64,000 bases of DNA from Drosophila pseudoobscura (Eukaryota; Arthropoda; Insecta; Diptera; Drosophilidae). Shown one piece after another: positions 48,504 to 60,564 of this stretch. The first letter of the stretch is position 1, and every line of letters begins with the position of its first letter. The stretch spans positions 17,174,001 through 17,238,000 of the forward strand of contig NC_046679.1 of assembly GCF_009870125.1 (NCBI RefSeq). The letters are read 5' to 3'. The notes under the pieces were generated by a model. It did not search any database, was not told where the DNA came from, and saw only the letters and a program-made list of their open reading frames with translations. Made by a program: the position numbers and the translations under genes.

Positions 48504-51500
48504 AAAGTTGATAAGGGTTCGGCAGTAAGTGAAGTTTCACCAAGATGCCCCGCCAGAGATACCGAGGGGGGACTTTAGCCCGGCATAGTTGTGGTCCCAA
48601 AAGTTCAACAGGAGGCCAATAACATGGCCAATGTATTAATTTACGCAAGTCAAATGCAAACTTTGAGTTTAGTTTGAGTTAATTAAATGCCCGGCCGCTG
48701 TCGCTGCCGATGCACAAGAGCTCAACTCAAACAGAAACTGATGATAAAAGGGTAATGGAAAGCCATCCAACCAAGCAGAGTACTGGTCAAGAAAGCAGGC
48801 CCTCTACCTCGACGAACCGAATGGAACGCAGACCAGCGGTCGCTGAGAATGAGAGGCCTCCCACTTATGATTAAGCCACCCATCTGGCTGGTGGCCAGTG
48901 AGTGCTGGGGGAAATCTTTGAATAAAGTTTCAGAGGCGAAACTCTTTAGCATGAAAGCAAAGAATACTCGGCCATTTAATGAGTGAATACCAAGAGAAAT
49001 CTTTAATCAATGGAACGCCCTCAGTGGCGCCTTCGGAATGTGGTACCTATAGGTATGTATCCATGAAATGGAGCTTGCATTAGGTATTTCTATCTTTAAT
49101 TCATAGCAAATGGAATAACACTAGCAAGTCCCCACTGATAATTACATTTTGTAGCTTGTGATCATTTAAGCATCACATAACTCGTAAACATCATTAGCAT
49201 TGACTGCCAAGCCACTGAAACGCTAAGACCTCTCCACCACTCCGACACTTCCCTAGGCCTAATGAAACCCACTTCAGATGCACTTCTCAGTCAACTGTGG
49301 TTTAGCTTCTTACGAAGTTCCGAAGTTGCTTTAAATTAATTCATACATACATACATATATTGTGCATACTATGATTCAAATTGAATTAACAATTATAATT
49401 ATACTTGCCATCGTTGCCTGGCACCCTGGCACCATGACAGACACACGCACCATATTCAATTAACTCTTTCACAAGGAGGAGGATTGGAAGTCGCAAAACG
49501 TTGCATGCACTCTTAAGAGCTCTATTAAAAACGCATTTATATCAGAGCCACCGAGGACCAAGGAGGAACATTCGGGAGCGAAGGAGGCGAGAAGGCCCCC
49601 CTCTCTGCAGCTCTGCTTTTCCTCGAACGTCACAAAACAGAAAGTTGCCTCTGACATTTGTCCGACAGTATTTTCACACTTAATGAGAACGTTACATATT
49701 TTTCTTTGGAGCGAGTCAATTACCCCATCCTTTCTCTCCCTTCAAGAAGCGAACCACCTTCCCACCTCTTTGCTTCCACCATTCATTCCCCGAGAAGCAA
49801 TTTTTATTTAATTAGCGTTGATTTACGGTTTGCCAGGCCATAAAACTGGTCTACCAGCAGAACCATTGTTCGCATAATCGCAGTAATGTATATCCAGCTC
49901 GAACGTATCAAATATCTTTGATCTATAATAGTCGTATCAAAACGCATTTTGCCTAATCATCATTTGAGCCCGCCTCCCCGCGGCCTCACCCAGGGGCAAT
50001 GACAGGTTGTGAGAGAAAAAGTAACTTTTTCAATTTGGTATAGCTTAATTGTTATCGTTGTGGCTGCTACTCTGCCACTGTTTGGGCGACTCTGCCTCTT
50101 TTTGTTATGACAGGGCACTTTGCGATGTCATTGTCGCTGTCTCGGAGTCAACGCCGGAGACGCGACAGCTAATGTGTCGCCTCTTATTGGGGCTTCCCCA
50201 AAAAGGTTACTTTTCATATGACTTTTATGACATCGTAGTCGGCCAATAAATAAAGCATGACGCGATTCGAGTTGCGTCCCTGTGTCCCTGTGTCTGATCC
50301 TTCCAGGGAGACGGAGACGGAGCCGTAGACGGTGGCTGAGGCGGAGGCGAAGCACCGCAATGTGCCCAAACAAATGCCAAAGTAATCAGCTGGTTAGCTG
50401 ACTGGCTGCTTGCCTCCTGCAAAAAGTCAAAAAGCAGTTTGGCAGAGTGTGTGGCTGCTTTAAATTCGTGCAGTCAGCACACAAAGAACACCCCAATACC
50501 CACTCGGAGCTGGAGCTAGAGCCGGACTCGTGGCCCGTGCCCCGTGCCCCGTCTTGTCACACTCGACACAACTTAACTCTTGAACACATGCCGCCAGCAG
50601 GCACAGAGAGGAGAAACTTTTGTGACGACGCCAAGGACGAGGACAGCAACAATGAAGACGACGTCGACCAAAACTTGCACTCGACACAGACACACAGACA
50701 CACAGCCACACAGGCACTCTCACATAGACATATAGAAATAGAAATGGTCCCTAAAGTCCGGGGATCGCACAATGGTCAATAAGTGGAGCAATTTCTATGA
50801 AAATTGGGTCACGAAATGGCATCGAAGTTGGAATTTCAAAACGGTGCCTCCTGGCCTGCAATTGTAATTGATATTTGAAATGTCATATTTGGGAGCGGTT
50901 ACATGGAATCGATTAAAGTTAGGGAGGAATACAACGATCATTTAAAGGCAATAAGTTAGTCCCAATGGATTTTCATGAGAACCTACTATATGCCATAGAC
51001 AGAGTACAATCAGTCTCAGTGCACACAAAAACAATCATACATAACTACACCAAAACGATAATTAGAAATGCCCCAGTTCCCTTTCCCCTTCCCCTTCCCT
51101 TTCCCTGGCCAGGTCGTTTGGGGAATGTGAATGAGAGCTCATGGATGGGTCTTTAACCGGCCATTCATCGACTGCCACCCACTGTGCGACTGCCAGTTGG
51201 TATGCTGGGTAATTAGCCGTATTGAATTTTTGGCATAGAAATATACAAAGAATACCAAAACTTTGTTTTGTGCGCTTTGCGGCTGCCAGAGAATTTCACA
51301 ACTTGTCAAATTTTACGTTGTTCCCCACACAAGCTGCTCCGTTTCTTCTACTGCCTCTGCTTCGGTGGTACGCGCCCTTCACCTCTGCCTGGGTCCATAG
51401 GTCAGACGGAATGCCCCGTCCGTCCATCTCAGTCCGTGTTTGTCCGTCGGTTTGTCGGCCTGTCTCCGGGTCTGTTGGTCTGTTGCTCTGTTGGTCAGTT

Positions 51501-53218
51501 GGTTTGGCTCCTGTTGCCGTTTCTGGTGTTGGTCCAGCCTTTTGGTCAGTAGTTTACTGGCGGCGTCCAACCCACTCGATACATTTGTGCTACGTGACTG
51601 GTTACAATGCGTCGGGGGAGTGAATAAGGGGCGTTCTGGGGTCCACAAACATCCTTGCAGTACGGACGGAAAAATATACAATTTGTTGGTTGAAATTGAT
51701 TTGGCTTAATTCGTGCACATTTTAAATTTGCAAAAAGCCCACACGCACTCACGGACGCAGAGAGGGATATGGCACGGATATTGTATTTATGCAAAAAACA
51801 AAGAAAATCCAAAGCAAACAATGCACACACACAGACATCACATGGCAGAATGGCGGCATAAGAGATGGGTGGATGGTTGGCCTATGGATGGGGCTGGGGC
51901 TGGGGATCAAGGCTTCCCTAGGGTGCATTTAGGTCTAAAGCGGCATTTAAAATATTTACACAGCTGCCGCAAAACTATGTGCACACAAATACACACAAAT
52001 ACATGCATAATACATTTTGCTCATTATAACGGCAAACAGCAGTGGGGGGGTAGCCACGGGGGGTACGGGTACGGGGCGTTGAAAACACATAGTTGAAACA
52101 ACCAAAACCAAAACCCTAGCCAAGCACAAATATTCCGAGTTTAGTTGGTTATTTGTATTAATGATGGGAAAAAGCGCAAAAACTAATAGGAAACTTCGTT
52201 AATATGAAACGACAAAACTACTTAAAAACTTTCGCATGCCATAAGTCGATCCCGTGGAGTTGGGCTCTACCTCAAACGCAGAGCCCAAACCATAGCTCTA
52301 GCTCTCTGCTCTGCGCAGGTAAACCCCAGCCGAAAATCCTGGCAAATAGTGGGGAAAACGGAAAATGGAAACAAGAACGAAAACTAAAGTAAATACCTAA
52401 CAACAAGCAAATCCCTTGATGAGTTATTAAATCATTTTAAGCCACTTACAACTAAAAACAAATTGAAATATCACGCAATACCTCTGAGAGTCAAGCGCGG
52501 GACCCACGCGAATACCCCTCCTGCCCAGCTCCATTTTGTGCCTCCTGTGGCTCTGTGGTGGCTTTTGGTGGCGCTAATGTTGCTGCTGTTGCTGCCTCTT
52601 GTAGCAGGCCAAACGTAACAACTTAATAACGTACTAAGCCTCAAACACAAATATGAATAGCAGAGGCAAGTTGGCTTCGCTGCCTTACTGCCTCGCTCAG
52701 CGGCATTTTTCGGCTGCTCACCTCAGCCAGAGCCGCAGCAGTAGCAGCGGCAGCAGCAGGAGAAGGAAAGAGAAGGAGAAAACTAAATGGAAAACGAAAG
52801 GGAAAGAGATGGAGACACACATACGCACCACACACCGCACTGAGAGTGCTTTCTGGTTGCCTGCGTAGACGCGGCGGCCTCTGTTCCTGTTTCTGCTCCT
52901 GGCCCGAACCCTGCCCCGAATCCTGCCCCAAAACGCTAATAACTTTTAAGCTGCGCCAAAAGTTTTTTTCTGCCAACTTCCGCCCACCGCCCACCACCTA
53001 CCACACCCCCGAACATCTTGCTTGCTCCTCCTCTCGGGCGGCCCTCTCGTGCCTGACGATGCGACTTCCGCCTGCACCCCATTCAGCTTAATTTCGCTGC
53101 GTGCACAGTGGTCCAACGATATGCCATAAAACATATTTAGCATCGGATTGCTGGCTTGGCTGTCAGATCGCCATCTCTTCTACAATTTCCAATTAAAGAT
53201 TAACAATTGGTTCCCCAC

Positions 53219-53410
53219 ATGAGATTCATGAGTTGCATCTCTAGAGTTCTAGTCTACCAGTACCTGATATACAAAGCCTTTTGTCACACCGAACACCACG
53301 GTGCACTGCGGGAGCTTCGCTTGAAAGCGGACCTGGACCAGGAAGAGGACTTCGACGATGATGATGCAGCAACACTGCCTGTGCCTCACAGTGTTGCTCG
53401 TTCTCGTTGA
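53219..53410 (+). CDS. Hypothetical 63-residue frame, acidic centre
   Basis: ATG 53219 to TGA 53410. It has a hydrophobic, aromatic N-terminal third (VLVYQYLIYKAF), then a charged stretch with DLDQEEDFDDDD, and a basic end. Codon use is mixed but G/C-leaning. The minus strand over the same bases (53462-53241) is also open from a true ATG for 73 codons, with equally natural residues (MGLSVRVGTSYTTIKQVF). A third frame starting at 53358 begins like a signal peptide. At most one can be real. No promoter or splice signal decides between them. Confidence 0.2.
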   Translation: MRFMSCISRVLVYQYLIYKAFCHTEHHGALRELRLKADLDQEEDFDDDDAATLPVPHSVARSR

Positions 53411-53462
53411 AAACTTGCTTGATAGTTGTGTAGGACGTGCCCACGCGCACAGACAGCCCCAT

Positions 53463-56400
53463 CCACCCGCCCGTTGGAGGTGCATGTGTGTGGGTGCGAG
53501 TGTGTGCGTATGCCTACATGTGTATAGACGCCTCCTGTGCCGGCGCGGCCGCAGAGCCTGCTTGACTCGCGGCCCAAAAGTCAGTCGGCTGAATCAGCGA
53601 CGCATAACGGGAGCGGCGTGGTAGCTCGCCAGACGACAGGAAGCGACGTGTTTGCAGCGCAAGCAAAACTTTTCATTTAACTTTTTTTGTGGGTAGCGAG
53701 GGTTTGCCCCGGGCCCCCCCCCTACGACCCACCCACGATGCCCCACGGTCCCATTCCACGGAGAGAGCTACCAGCATTAATATTGTTTTGTGTGCGAAAA
53801 ATCAGCCAAAATTACGACACTTGAGTGTGTTAAAAGTTGCGCGCGCTGCTCGTTGCTGCGACCCACTTCCCCCCCCGGCAGCAGCTCCTCCTCCTGCCTC
53901 ACAAATCGAAAAGTAGGAGAAAAGTAAAAGAAAAGAACAAGTGGAAAGTAGAAAGTAGAAAGTAGCAGGAAAACTTTGCAGAAGGAGTCACAGCGAGAGC
54001 ACGCAAAACAGCAAAAGACAGCGGAAAACTTGGCTGGCGACGGTGTCGAAAGGAGCGACGGCAGCCTTGTCTATCACAGATACTCGTACTATCCTGTCAC
54101 AGTGGGCGGCGGCACACAGGCTTCTGAAACCGAAACTGATGCTGCAGCAGGAGGTTGGGAGGATGGGAGGACTGGAGTGGGATCGGGAGGAGCAGAAGCA
54201 TCTTTGATGGCTCGCCCTGTGCACGGAGCGCGTTCTCGTGCTCGTAGTTTGCTTTCCCTTCTTTCGCCAGTTTACACGCTCCGCTGGGATTTCACAGTGG
54301 CAAAGAGGCGAAAAAGTTACCATGATCCATTAACGTTAATTGTTTGGCGGCGGCGTCGGCAGCGAGACAACTTGCTTGGGATTTGGTCGACACGCAGCTG
54401 CAGCCTCATGCCACACGCCACACGCCACACAGAACCAAAACTACCACCACAGCCACACAATGGAGAGGCAGCAGCAACACCAGCAACAGCAGCATTCGGC
54501 TCTGTGAGGTGTGTATTACAATGACAGGGCAGGAAAGTTTTTCGGGGCATCTCCCAACTCCATACTTATCTTCGCCTTACTCCCAGCACCCACACACAGC
54601 CGGAGGAGACACAGACAGAGTCGTGGAGTGGACTAAATTCAATTAGAGCTGCCTCAAATTGGCATGCGCACACCTGTCATTGGGCTTGATAATGATGCAT
54701 CTGGTGCGGCCAACAAAACTACGCCAATCCATTGCCAGGCCGTCGTCGGTCCTTTGGCAACTTTGTCCTTTGTCTGTGGGATTTTAAAGGAAGGAAAGAC
54801 AACGCCAACGCCAGCACCGAAGCCAACTCTGCGCTAATTTTTGAGGCAAACTCATTCGACACTTTGACATACAGTTTTTTAAGTAATTGAGAGTGGAGAG
54901 GGGAGTCGGGGTCGGGATTGGGGTCGGAATTGGGGTCGAGGTCCCAACCAAGAGCACACTCCAAACTAAATCAATTAAAGTTATTCGAGAAAAATTAAAC
55001 AGCTCTGCAACAAAGGAACTCGCGCAGAGATGAAAAATGTGCGAGAGCCAAACGGCTTTTCACACTTGTTAATCACATTTTCGCGTCTTAAGCAAATGGC
55101 AGTGGCAGGGGCTGTGGCAGTGGCAGTGGCAGTGGAAGTGCCAGCCAGCAACTCATTGTAATTAAGCGGCTTAGGCGAGCCGCTTTGAGAGCCTCTGCTG
55201 GCACAAAAGCGTTGCCTGCTTTTAGGCCTCGGCCTCGGCCTCGGCTGCCACAGGACCAAGGTCGTCGTCAGCTCGGGCCCGCCGTCATTGCTATGTCTTT
55301 AGAGGCCAGTTTATCGAATTAAAAAAAGCAATACGCAAGTAGGCCAGGGAGCCGTGGAGCCACCGAGCCACGGATCCACGGAGCCAGGGGTCCTTTTGGC
55401 TCACACTTCATTGTTCCCGGCCATAGCGGAGGGGCACAATAAAACTGAAGTGGCTGTGGGGATGCCGCTGGCCTGGATCCCGCACCCTCCTCCCCATATC
55501 TTCCTCTGTGCATGTACACACTCGTACTGGGGAATTGCTACGAGGCTGCAGAGTGGGGCATGGGGCATGCCCCGGCCATGTGCGGCCAGTGGCTGTGCCG
55601 GGCAAAGTTGGCATAATTATTTCATTAACACTTAACAAGTGGCCAAGCCGAGTCGGGTTTGGTGCGGGTGCCAGTCGGGGGTCCAGTCGGGGAGCGGACC
55701 TAAGTCCGGGTCCGGGTCGCCGTTCGTTGCCCGATGCCGGAGAGCAAAAACTTTCGCATTACGCATTTGTGTGCAATTTTCAAATTAACAATTGTTAATT
55801 TTGTTCTTGTTGCCAGTTTCTTTTTCTTCCCTCTTTTCATTCTTTCTATCATGCGGGCGTGTAACAAAACAAAACGCAAAATGAACACAAAAAGTCTGCA
55901 ACAAATTTTAAAAATATATAAACTTGACCGTTTGCCTTTTAAAAATAAATTTTTTTTCAGCGCCGCTGCAGCTATGTCCAGTTGTTGGTTTTCTTCGTTA
56001 ATTTCGTATTTTTCTCTTACCAACTTTTTATTGCGTGTTTAGCATAATTTTTTAATAATTACATTTTTGTGTGCTTGACCAAAAAAAAAAAACCAAAAAA
56101 AAGAAAACAGAAAAAAGCGCGAGAACAAAAAAGAGGGAAAAATTGAAACAAGGAAGAAACGAAGGAAAATACAAATAATAAGGAACAAGGGCAGGCTCGT
56201 TGCCCGCTCGTTGGCTGTGGGCAAAAGTTGAACAAAGTTTATTTGCATTACTGACAAACTGTTTAATTAGGGATTTTTTCTTAGATTTTTCAGCTGCGAA
56301 ACTTTCTGTTTGCCACTGTACGTACATGTCAGCCTAAGTGTATATGTGTGTGGTTGTGTCATGCCACAAATACAATTAAACATGCCGCCCGAGCGAGAAC

Positions 56401-58836
56401 ACCACGAGCCACGAAACCAAAATAAAATCAGCCTTAATCTGGCCAGAGTACGTTGGGGGCTTGGGCGGGTCGATGTCGATTTAGGATGAATTCATATCAG
56501 GCTGCCAATCGAAGGTTTTTGCCCATTTCAAGCTTTCACCAACGTTCAACGTTATCTTGAAATAATCCCATCAAATGGAATATATTTCAAGTGGAAATCA
56601 ATGATATTTAAGTTAAAACTGATGAAAAATTATCAATAAATAAAAGAAGTGTATAGAGTACCAATTAAGGTACAAAAATGTTTACATGGCATGGATTATT
56701 GCCGACTAACAAGACAAAATTGTAACAAATACACAAAAGTTTTCAGAATTGTCGTAAATAAAAAATGTCAAAAAGTCGAACTTGTCATGTTTTGGATGAA
56801 AACCTTAATTCTGTGTAATATTTTGGACCAAATTGATTAGCTTTTTATTACTAAAATAGAATATATATACTCGAATATGTACATAAATGTATTTTCATCA
56901 GAATTGTATGTATCTAAGTCAGACTATCTCCTACATCGATTTCGGAACTCGCACAATAAAATCAAATCTAGTTTTGTATTTGAGTAACCAATGGAAAACC
57001 TGTGAAATATTATTGACAAATAAATACACATTTTGGAAATTATTCGGGCAAAAATGTAACAAGTTTGTAACCCGAAAAACCCACAGCATAAAATACCCTT
57101 CGTTGCAGATAAGTAAGATTACTTCTAATTGATATCTGTAGCTCTGAAATACATACATATCTGAAGGAATATGAAGACACAGAATTTCAAATCTTCGTTA
57201 GTTGCGACTTGGAAGAGAATATCCAAGATTATTGCTGGTTTAGAGAATATCAACTAGGGCCAAGCAAAGCTCTTTATCAAAAGTATGCCACCCTTTTCGA
57301 GGGCATGAAACAATCCATTCCATTGCTATTGGTCAAGCTCTCTCGAACTGAGGCAAGTAAGCGAGCCGTCTTTGTGTGTGTCTGCACCATGCCGCTTGGA
57401 GCCGTGGAGCGGCAGCATAGAGTAGCCACAACCACATCTACCCCCACCACTCCACCCACATACACAGACAACAGGACGACAGGCATCCACATTCTGATAG
57501 CAGCTGTCAGTCACTCGGGCAGTCCGTTAACCAGGCAACCAAGCGAAAGGAGCAGCACAGGCCCAGGTCCAGGTCTAGGGGGGTCGGGTGCATTGGCAGG
57601 GGCCAGCAGAATGTGCTCGCATCATTGTAATTGTTAATTACTCTGATATTTATTCTTTTTTTCTGCTCCCTTCCCTGTTCCTCCACGGTTCTGCCCTGTT
57701 TGGGTGCTGCGATCCAGTGGTTCGCCGGCAAGGAGAGCAACAACTTGGGCAGCTGCTGTGTCCAGTGGGGCTCACGCATATTTATGCTTATGGCAACGTC
57801 TTTTGCTTAAGCCACGACTGGAGCGCTGATTTGGCCGCCACACGCAGCTAACAAGCGATGACCACCCGCCCATACCACGCCACCCACACGTCGCCACCAA
57901 ACAACGTCGTCATGCCATTTGGCAGTGGGTGGGTGGGCTCTCGGCCAGAACGAGCCACGTCAAGTGAGTTCACAATTTTTGCGTGCCACCATTTTTCTTC
58001 CGCCTCTGTCAGTCCCTGTTCCCCTGTGCCCCCGCTTTGCTCTCCTTCGGCCGTATGCTGCACGGATTATCCTTGGCATGCAACGCCTTTATCCTGTTTT
58101 ATTTGTGTTGTGCTGAAGGCTCTCCTCCGCCATATCCTATTCTTCCCCTGCTTCCTTTTTTTTGCCCGCTGATTTCGCTACTTAATTTTTCTTTTTGCCC
58201 TTTTTTGGTCCGCCATGCTGTCTGTGTCTCTCGGTTCACCCGTCTCTCTGTCCTTCCGCCTGTCTGTCTGTCTGTCTGCCCTCTGTGTATCGTCTCGTTT
58301 CCGTTCTGGCGGAGCTGATTGGGCGTATTTTGTTATTTTCATGTAGCTGCTTCTGCTGCTGCTGTCTGTCAGTCAAGCCAAACGAAGCCAGAAGAATTCC
58401 CGCTCCTGCTCCTGCTCCTGCTCTTGGTCGTGGCCCTGGCACAGGTCCCAGCCACGGCCACGGTCCTTGTCCTAGCCAGGGACAAGTCCTGGGCGGCACC
58501 CGCTCGTTTGTTCATTCGCTTTTTTCCCACGTAATTAAAACTTGAAACGCATATGAATTAGAAAATAAAAAATAGCGCAGAATAAAATACGAGAACGCGA
58601 CCCGGAATGGAGCCATTTCATGCTACAGAATGACATCCTGTTCCCGCAGTCTGACATCGTTAACATCGCTGATTAAGTTTTCTTGTCCTGTGCTCTGTCT
58701 GCCCGTCTGCCCGTCAGTCAACGTGATTTGAAATGAAATTTTTATAATTTCTGCACCACCCCTTGGGCGCAATGGTAGCCCGAAACCCCTTTCACATAAG
58801 CTTTACTCCCAGAATTTACTTTCGTCCATTCTTTGC
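53463..58836. other. Gene-free interval, partly leader-like
   Basis: The stretch 53.57-54.0 kb has TCAGTC (Inr-like) at 53581 and A/G-rich sequence resembling a fly 5' UTR, but no donor was identified. A GTGGCA array lies at 55.09-55.14 kb and pyrimidine or A-rich runs at 56.0-56.2 kb. An AT-rich block at 56.5-57.2 kb may be old transposon DNA. The long frames 53976-54524 and 57209-57637 lack a proper start or conserved look. Confidence 0.4.
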
Positions 58837-58842
58837 TTTATT
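58837..58842 (-). promoter_or_regulatory. Polyadenylation signal
   Basis: AATAAA on the minus strand, about 40 bases after the stop of the glycine-rich gene at 58881-59234. Spacing fits a short 3' UTR. Confidence 0.6.
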
Positions 58843-58880
58843 GCCGCTTCATCGTCATTGAGAACAGAACTTGCTGGACC

Positions 58881-59234
58881 TCAGCGACCATAGAAGCCGC
58901 CAGGAAAGCGTCCAGCATATCTTCGGCCAGGGGGTCCACCATAGGCGGGCCCGCAATAGGGACCCCCGCGATAGGGGTCAAAGCGGCCTCGTCCTTGCCT
59001 TCCTCCAAAAGCACCCAAGCCGACTGCAAATCCTCCAACTTGACGTCGCACCCGGTCCCCTGTGACATTCACATCAACATCTCCTCCTTCGGCCAGTAGG
59101 TGCTGTGGCTGCTGTGGCTGCTGTTGCTGCTCCTCCGCCTTTGGCATTAGTGCTGCATCGCCTTCCGCCAGAGCATCCCTCACAAAGACAGCCAGCAAGG
59201 CTGCAGAAACTACCAGACAAAGTATGGAACGCAT
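58881..59234 (-). CDS. Glycine-rich secreted prepropeptide (RVRR site)
   Basis: Single exon, 117 residues. Residues 1-23 are a signal peptide ending ALA. Residues 24-60 are an acidic, Gln-rich propeptide with a possible N-glycosylation site (NVT, 56-58). Residues 61-64 are Arg-Val-Arg-Arg, a full furin consensus, followed by Gln65-Val-Gly-Gly. Residues 65-117 are the predicted mature part, rich in Gly, Arg, Tyr and Pro (GGPYCGPAYGGPPGRR) with a single cysteine. A TATAAATA box and an AATAAA signal flank a very compact transcript. The R-x-x-R then Q-(F/V)-G junction is shared with the next two genes on this strand, so this is one member of a local family. Function unknown. Basic glycine-rich secreted peptides are often antimicrobial or structural. 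Confidence 0.8.
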   Translation of the reverse strand: MRSILCLVVSAALLAVFVRDALAEGDAALMPKAEEQQQQPQQPQHLLAEGGDVDVNVTGDRVRRQVGGFAVGLGAFGGRQGRGRFDPYRGGPYCGPAYGGPPGRRYAGRFPGGFYGR

Positions 59235-59272
59235 CTTAGTACTTGAATGTCGTTCTGGATCATGCCTGTCCC

Positions 59273-59280
59273 TATTTATA
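59273..59280 (-). promoter_or_regulatory. TATA box of RVRR glycine-rich gene
   Basis: TATAAATA on the minus strand, 46 bases before the ATG from its 5' end. It predicts a leader of about 16 bases. Confidence 0.6.
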
Positions 59281-59637
59281 GGAATTATCCAGACCCGATC
59301 TTAGCAGCACAAACAAGTTTTGGTCCAAGTAAAGCAATTAAAGCCGCGGCTGACTTGTGTATGCAGGGAGATATTCCCTTAAACAGGCCTCATTTTTCAG
59401 CAAATATATATATCTTTGGAATGCCTTCCCCGTAGCTAACTGTTAAGGCGTTGTACCACATACGAGTACCAAAGCCAGGCAGCCTTTAAAGGCAGAATTT
59501 ACTCCTACGAGGTCGCAACCTCTAACACAATATCAATTGTCTACCAAATATACCCTTCTAACATATTGTGCCACTCTCCAGAAATGGTTTTTTCATGACC
59601 GCTGTCTGGGTTTCAGGTAAAAAGGCACTCGGGGCCT

Positions 59638-59841
59638 TCAGATTCGAGGACCTTCGTCGCAAAGTCTGCCTTCGATGCTGGTCCGCACCTTCTCTAACGT
59701 AGATGAATCTCCTTTACCTTCACCAAAGTGATTTACCCTGCCCGTATCTAGATCCCCGGCCAGAACTCCATTAGCTTCTGTGACATCTTCCGCCAGAGGC
59801 AACGCACAGAAAAGGTAATGGCACCCATTCAATGGATCCAC
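59638..59841 (-). CDS. Hypothetical minus-strand exon-like frame
   Basis: The frame is open for 67 codons but starts with GTG and contains no ATG, so it could only be an internal or terminal exon. A possible acceptor (TGTCACAG) lies near 59785. The residues after it have natural composition (GVLAGDLDTGRVNHFGEGKG). It sits between two glycine-rich genes on the same strand but shows neither a signal peptide nor glycine-rich repeats. It overlaps, by 24 bases, the plus-strand frame that starts at 59818. Confidence 0.2.
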   Translation of the reverse strand: MDPLNGCHYLFCALPLAEDVTEANGVLAGDLDTGRVNHFGEGKGDSSTLEKVRTSIEGRLCDEGPRI

Positions 59842-60069
59842 TGGCTGAGTACCTTGAAATCACAATATAACACGATGACACTGTACGACACTGAATACCT
59901 ATTAGATTACCTTTTACAAGGTGGAGATGACTCCACACGAGTATGCGAGTCGCGAGCCGTGACAGAACAAACAGGTTTAGCACTTGGTAGGGTAATTAGA
60001 GCAGTAGCTCGCGGTGATTTATTAGCAGCTAATCCAGGTCTGATCATATCACATATGCACATTAAATGA
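59818..60069 (+). CDS. Hypothetical 83-residue frame, AT-ending codons
   Basis: ATG 59818 to TGA 60069. Composition is protein-like: an amphipathic start, YDTEYLLDYLLQGGDD, then a helical-looking stretch (GLALGRVIRAVARGDLLAAN). Codons end mostly in A/T (TTA, GCA, GGT, AGA), unlike the G/C-ending codons of the CLIP and glycine-rich genes. It could be transposon-derived, a fast-evolving gene or chance. An internal CTTTTACAAG resembles a splice acceptor, which would break this reading. It points toward the 3' end of the next minus-strand gene and ends eight bases before that gene's stop codon. No family recognised. Confidence 0.25.
   Translation: MAPIQWIHWLSTLKSQYNTMTLYDTEYLLDYLLQGGDDSTRVCESRAVTEQTGLALGRVIRAVARGDLLAANPGLIISHMHIK
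60018..60023 (-). promoter_or_regulatory. Candidate polyadenylation signal
   Basis: AATAAA on the minus strand, about 55 bases after the stop of the glycine-rich gene at 60077-60490. It lies inside the opposing plus-strand frame. Confidence 0.5.
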
Positions 60070-60076
60070 ATAACAC

Positions 60077-60490
60077 TTAGCCGAAAAAGGGGCCTCCAAA
60101 GAAGGGCGGGGGCGGGGGGGGATAGAAGCCGCCAAAACCACCGCCGAATCCGCGCCTGCGGAACCCACCGCCGCCAAAACCGCCGCCATAGCCGCCGCCA
60201 AAGCCGCCGCCGCCGAATCCTCTCCTCCCGCCGCCAAAGCCTCTTCCAAAGCCGCCTCTTCCAAAGCCGCCTCCTCCAAAGCCGCCTCGTCTGCCGTAGC
60301 CAAATTGCCTGGCCAGGCGCACTGCCGGCATCTCCTGCTGCTCTGCTCCCTGATTTACATCCGCCAAAGTCAGTTGCTTCACATCCGCCTCAGCCGCCGC
60401 CTCCTGTGCCAGGGATGGGGACTGCGCCAGGGCTAGGACCAGAACCAGGCCGACACTTAGCACTAATAGATTCAAGTGGTGTACGCGCAT
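60077..60490 (-). CDS. Glycine-rich secreted prepropeptide (GFGG/GFGR repeats)
   Basis: Single exon, 137 residues. Residues 1-22 or 1-28 are a signal peptide (cleavage after ALA or SLA). The acidic Ala/Glu/Gln propeptide runs to residue 57. Then Arg58-Leu-Ala-Arg61 precedes Gln62-Phe-Gly, the same junction type as its neighbours. The mature region is built of GFGGG and GFGRG repeats with many Arg (strongly basic) and ends in a six-Pro run and FFGGPFFG. A TATATAAA box lies about 70 bases upstream of the ATG. The signal peptide, propeptide and junction make a secreted, proteolytically matured peptide likely. Roles such as antimicrobial, cuticle or silk-like matrix protein are possible and not distinguishable here. 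Confidence 0.8.
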   Translation of the reverse strand: MRVHHLNLLVLSVGLVLVLALAQSPSLAQEAAAEADVKQLTLADVNQGAEQQEMPAVRLARQFGYGRRGGFGGGGFGRGGFGRGFGGGRRGFGGGGFGGGYGGGFGGGGFRRRGFGGGFGGFYPPPPPPFFGGPFFG

Positions 60491-60556
60491 TGCTGTTTAC
60501 TTTCGCTTCGTTGGGGGCTCACTTCTCTAAAACAGAGCTGAGAGCTGGCCTAGGCC

Positions 60557-60564
60557 TTTATATA
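60557..60564 (-). promoter_or_regulatory. TATA box of GFGG/GFGR gene
   Basis: TATATAAA on the minus strand, 75 bases before the ATG from its 5' end. It predicts a leader of about 45 bases. Confidence 0.6.

Larger units (their letters stand above)
46495..53218. other. Gene-free interval with repeats
   Basis: GGCAGA and GTGGCA hexamer arrays, CA stretches, a GTTTGTCGGTCTGTTGG-type run at 51.42-51.53 kb, and AT-rich blocks at 47.8-48.1 kb and 49.0-49.4 kb. The minus frame 49469-49657 has a true ATG and natural composition but no other support. No gene is called. Confidence 0.45.

Noticed and set aside
49469..49657. Minus frame of 62 codons
   Set aside because: Natural composition but isolated; an opposed frame of equal length exists.
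53976..54524. Plus frame of 182 codons
   Set aside because: Lies in leader-like A/G-rich DNA, composition changes along its length, and a minus frame of 111 codons overlaps.
57209..57637. Plus frame of 142 codons starting EENIQDYCWF
   Set aside because: Starts at TTG, the second half is Thr/Pro/Gly simple sequence, and no acceptor was identified.
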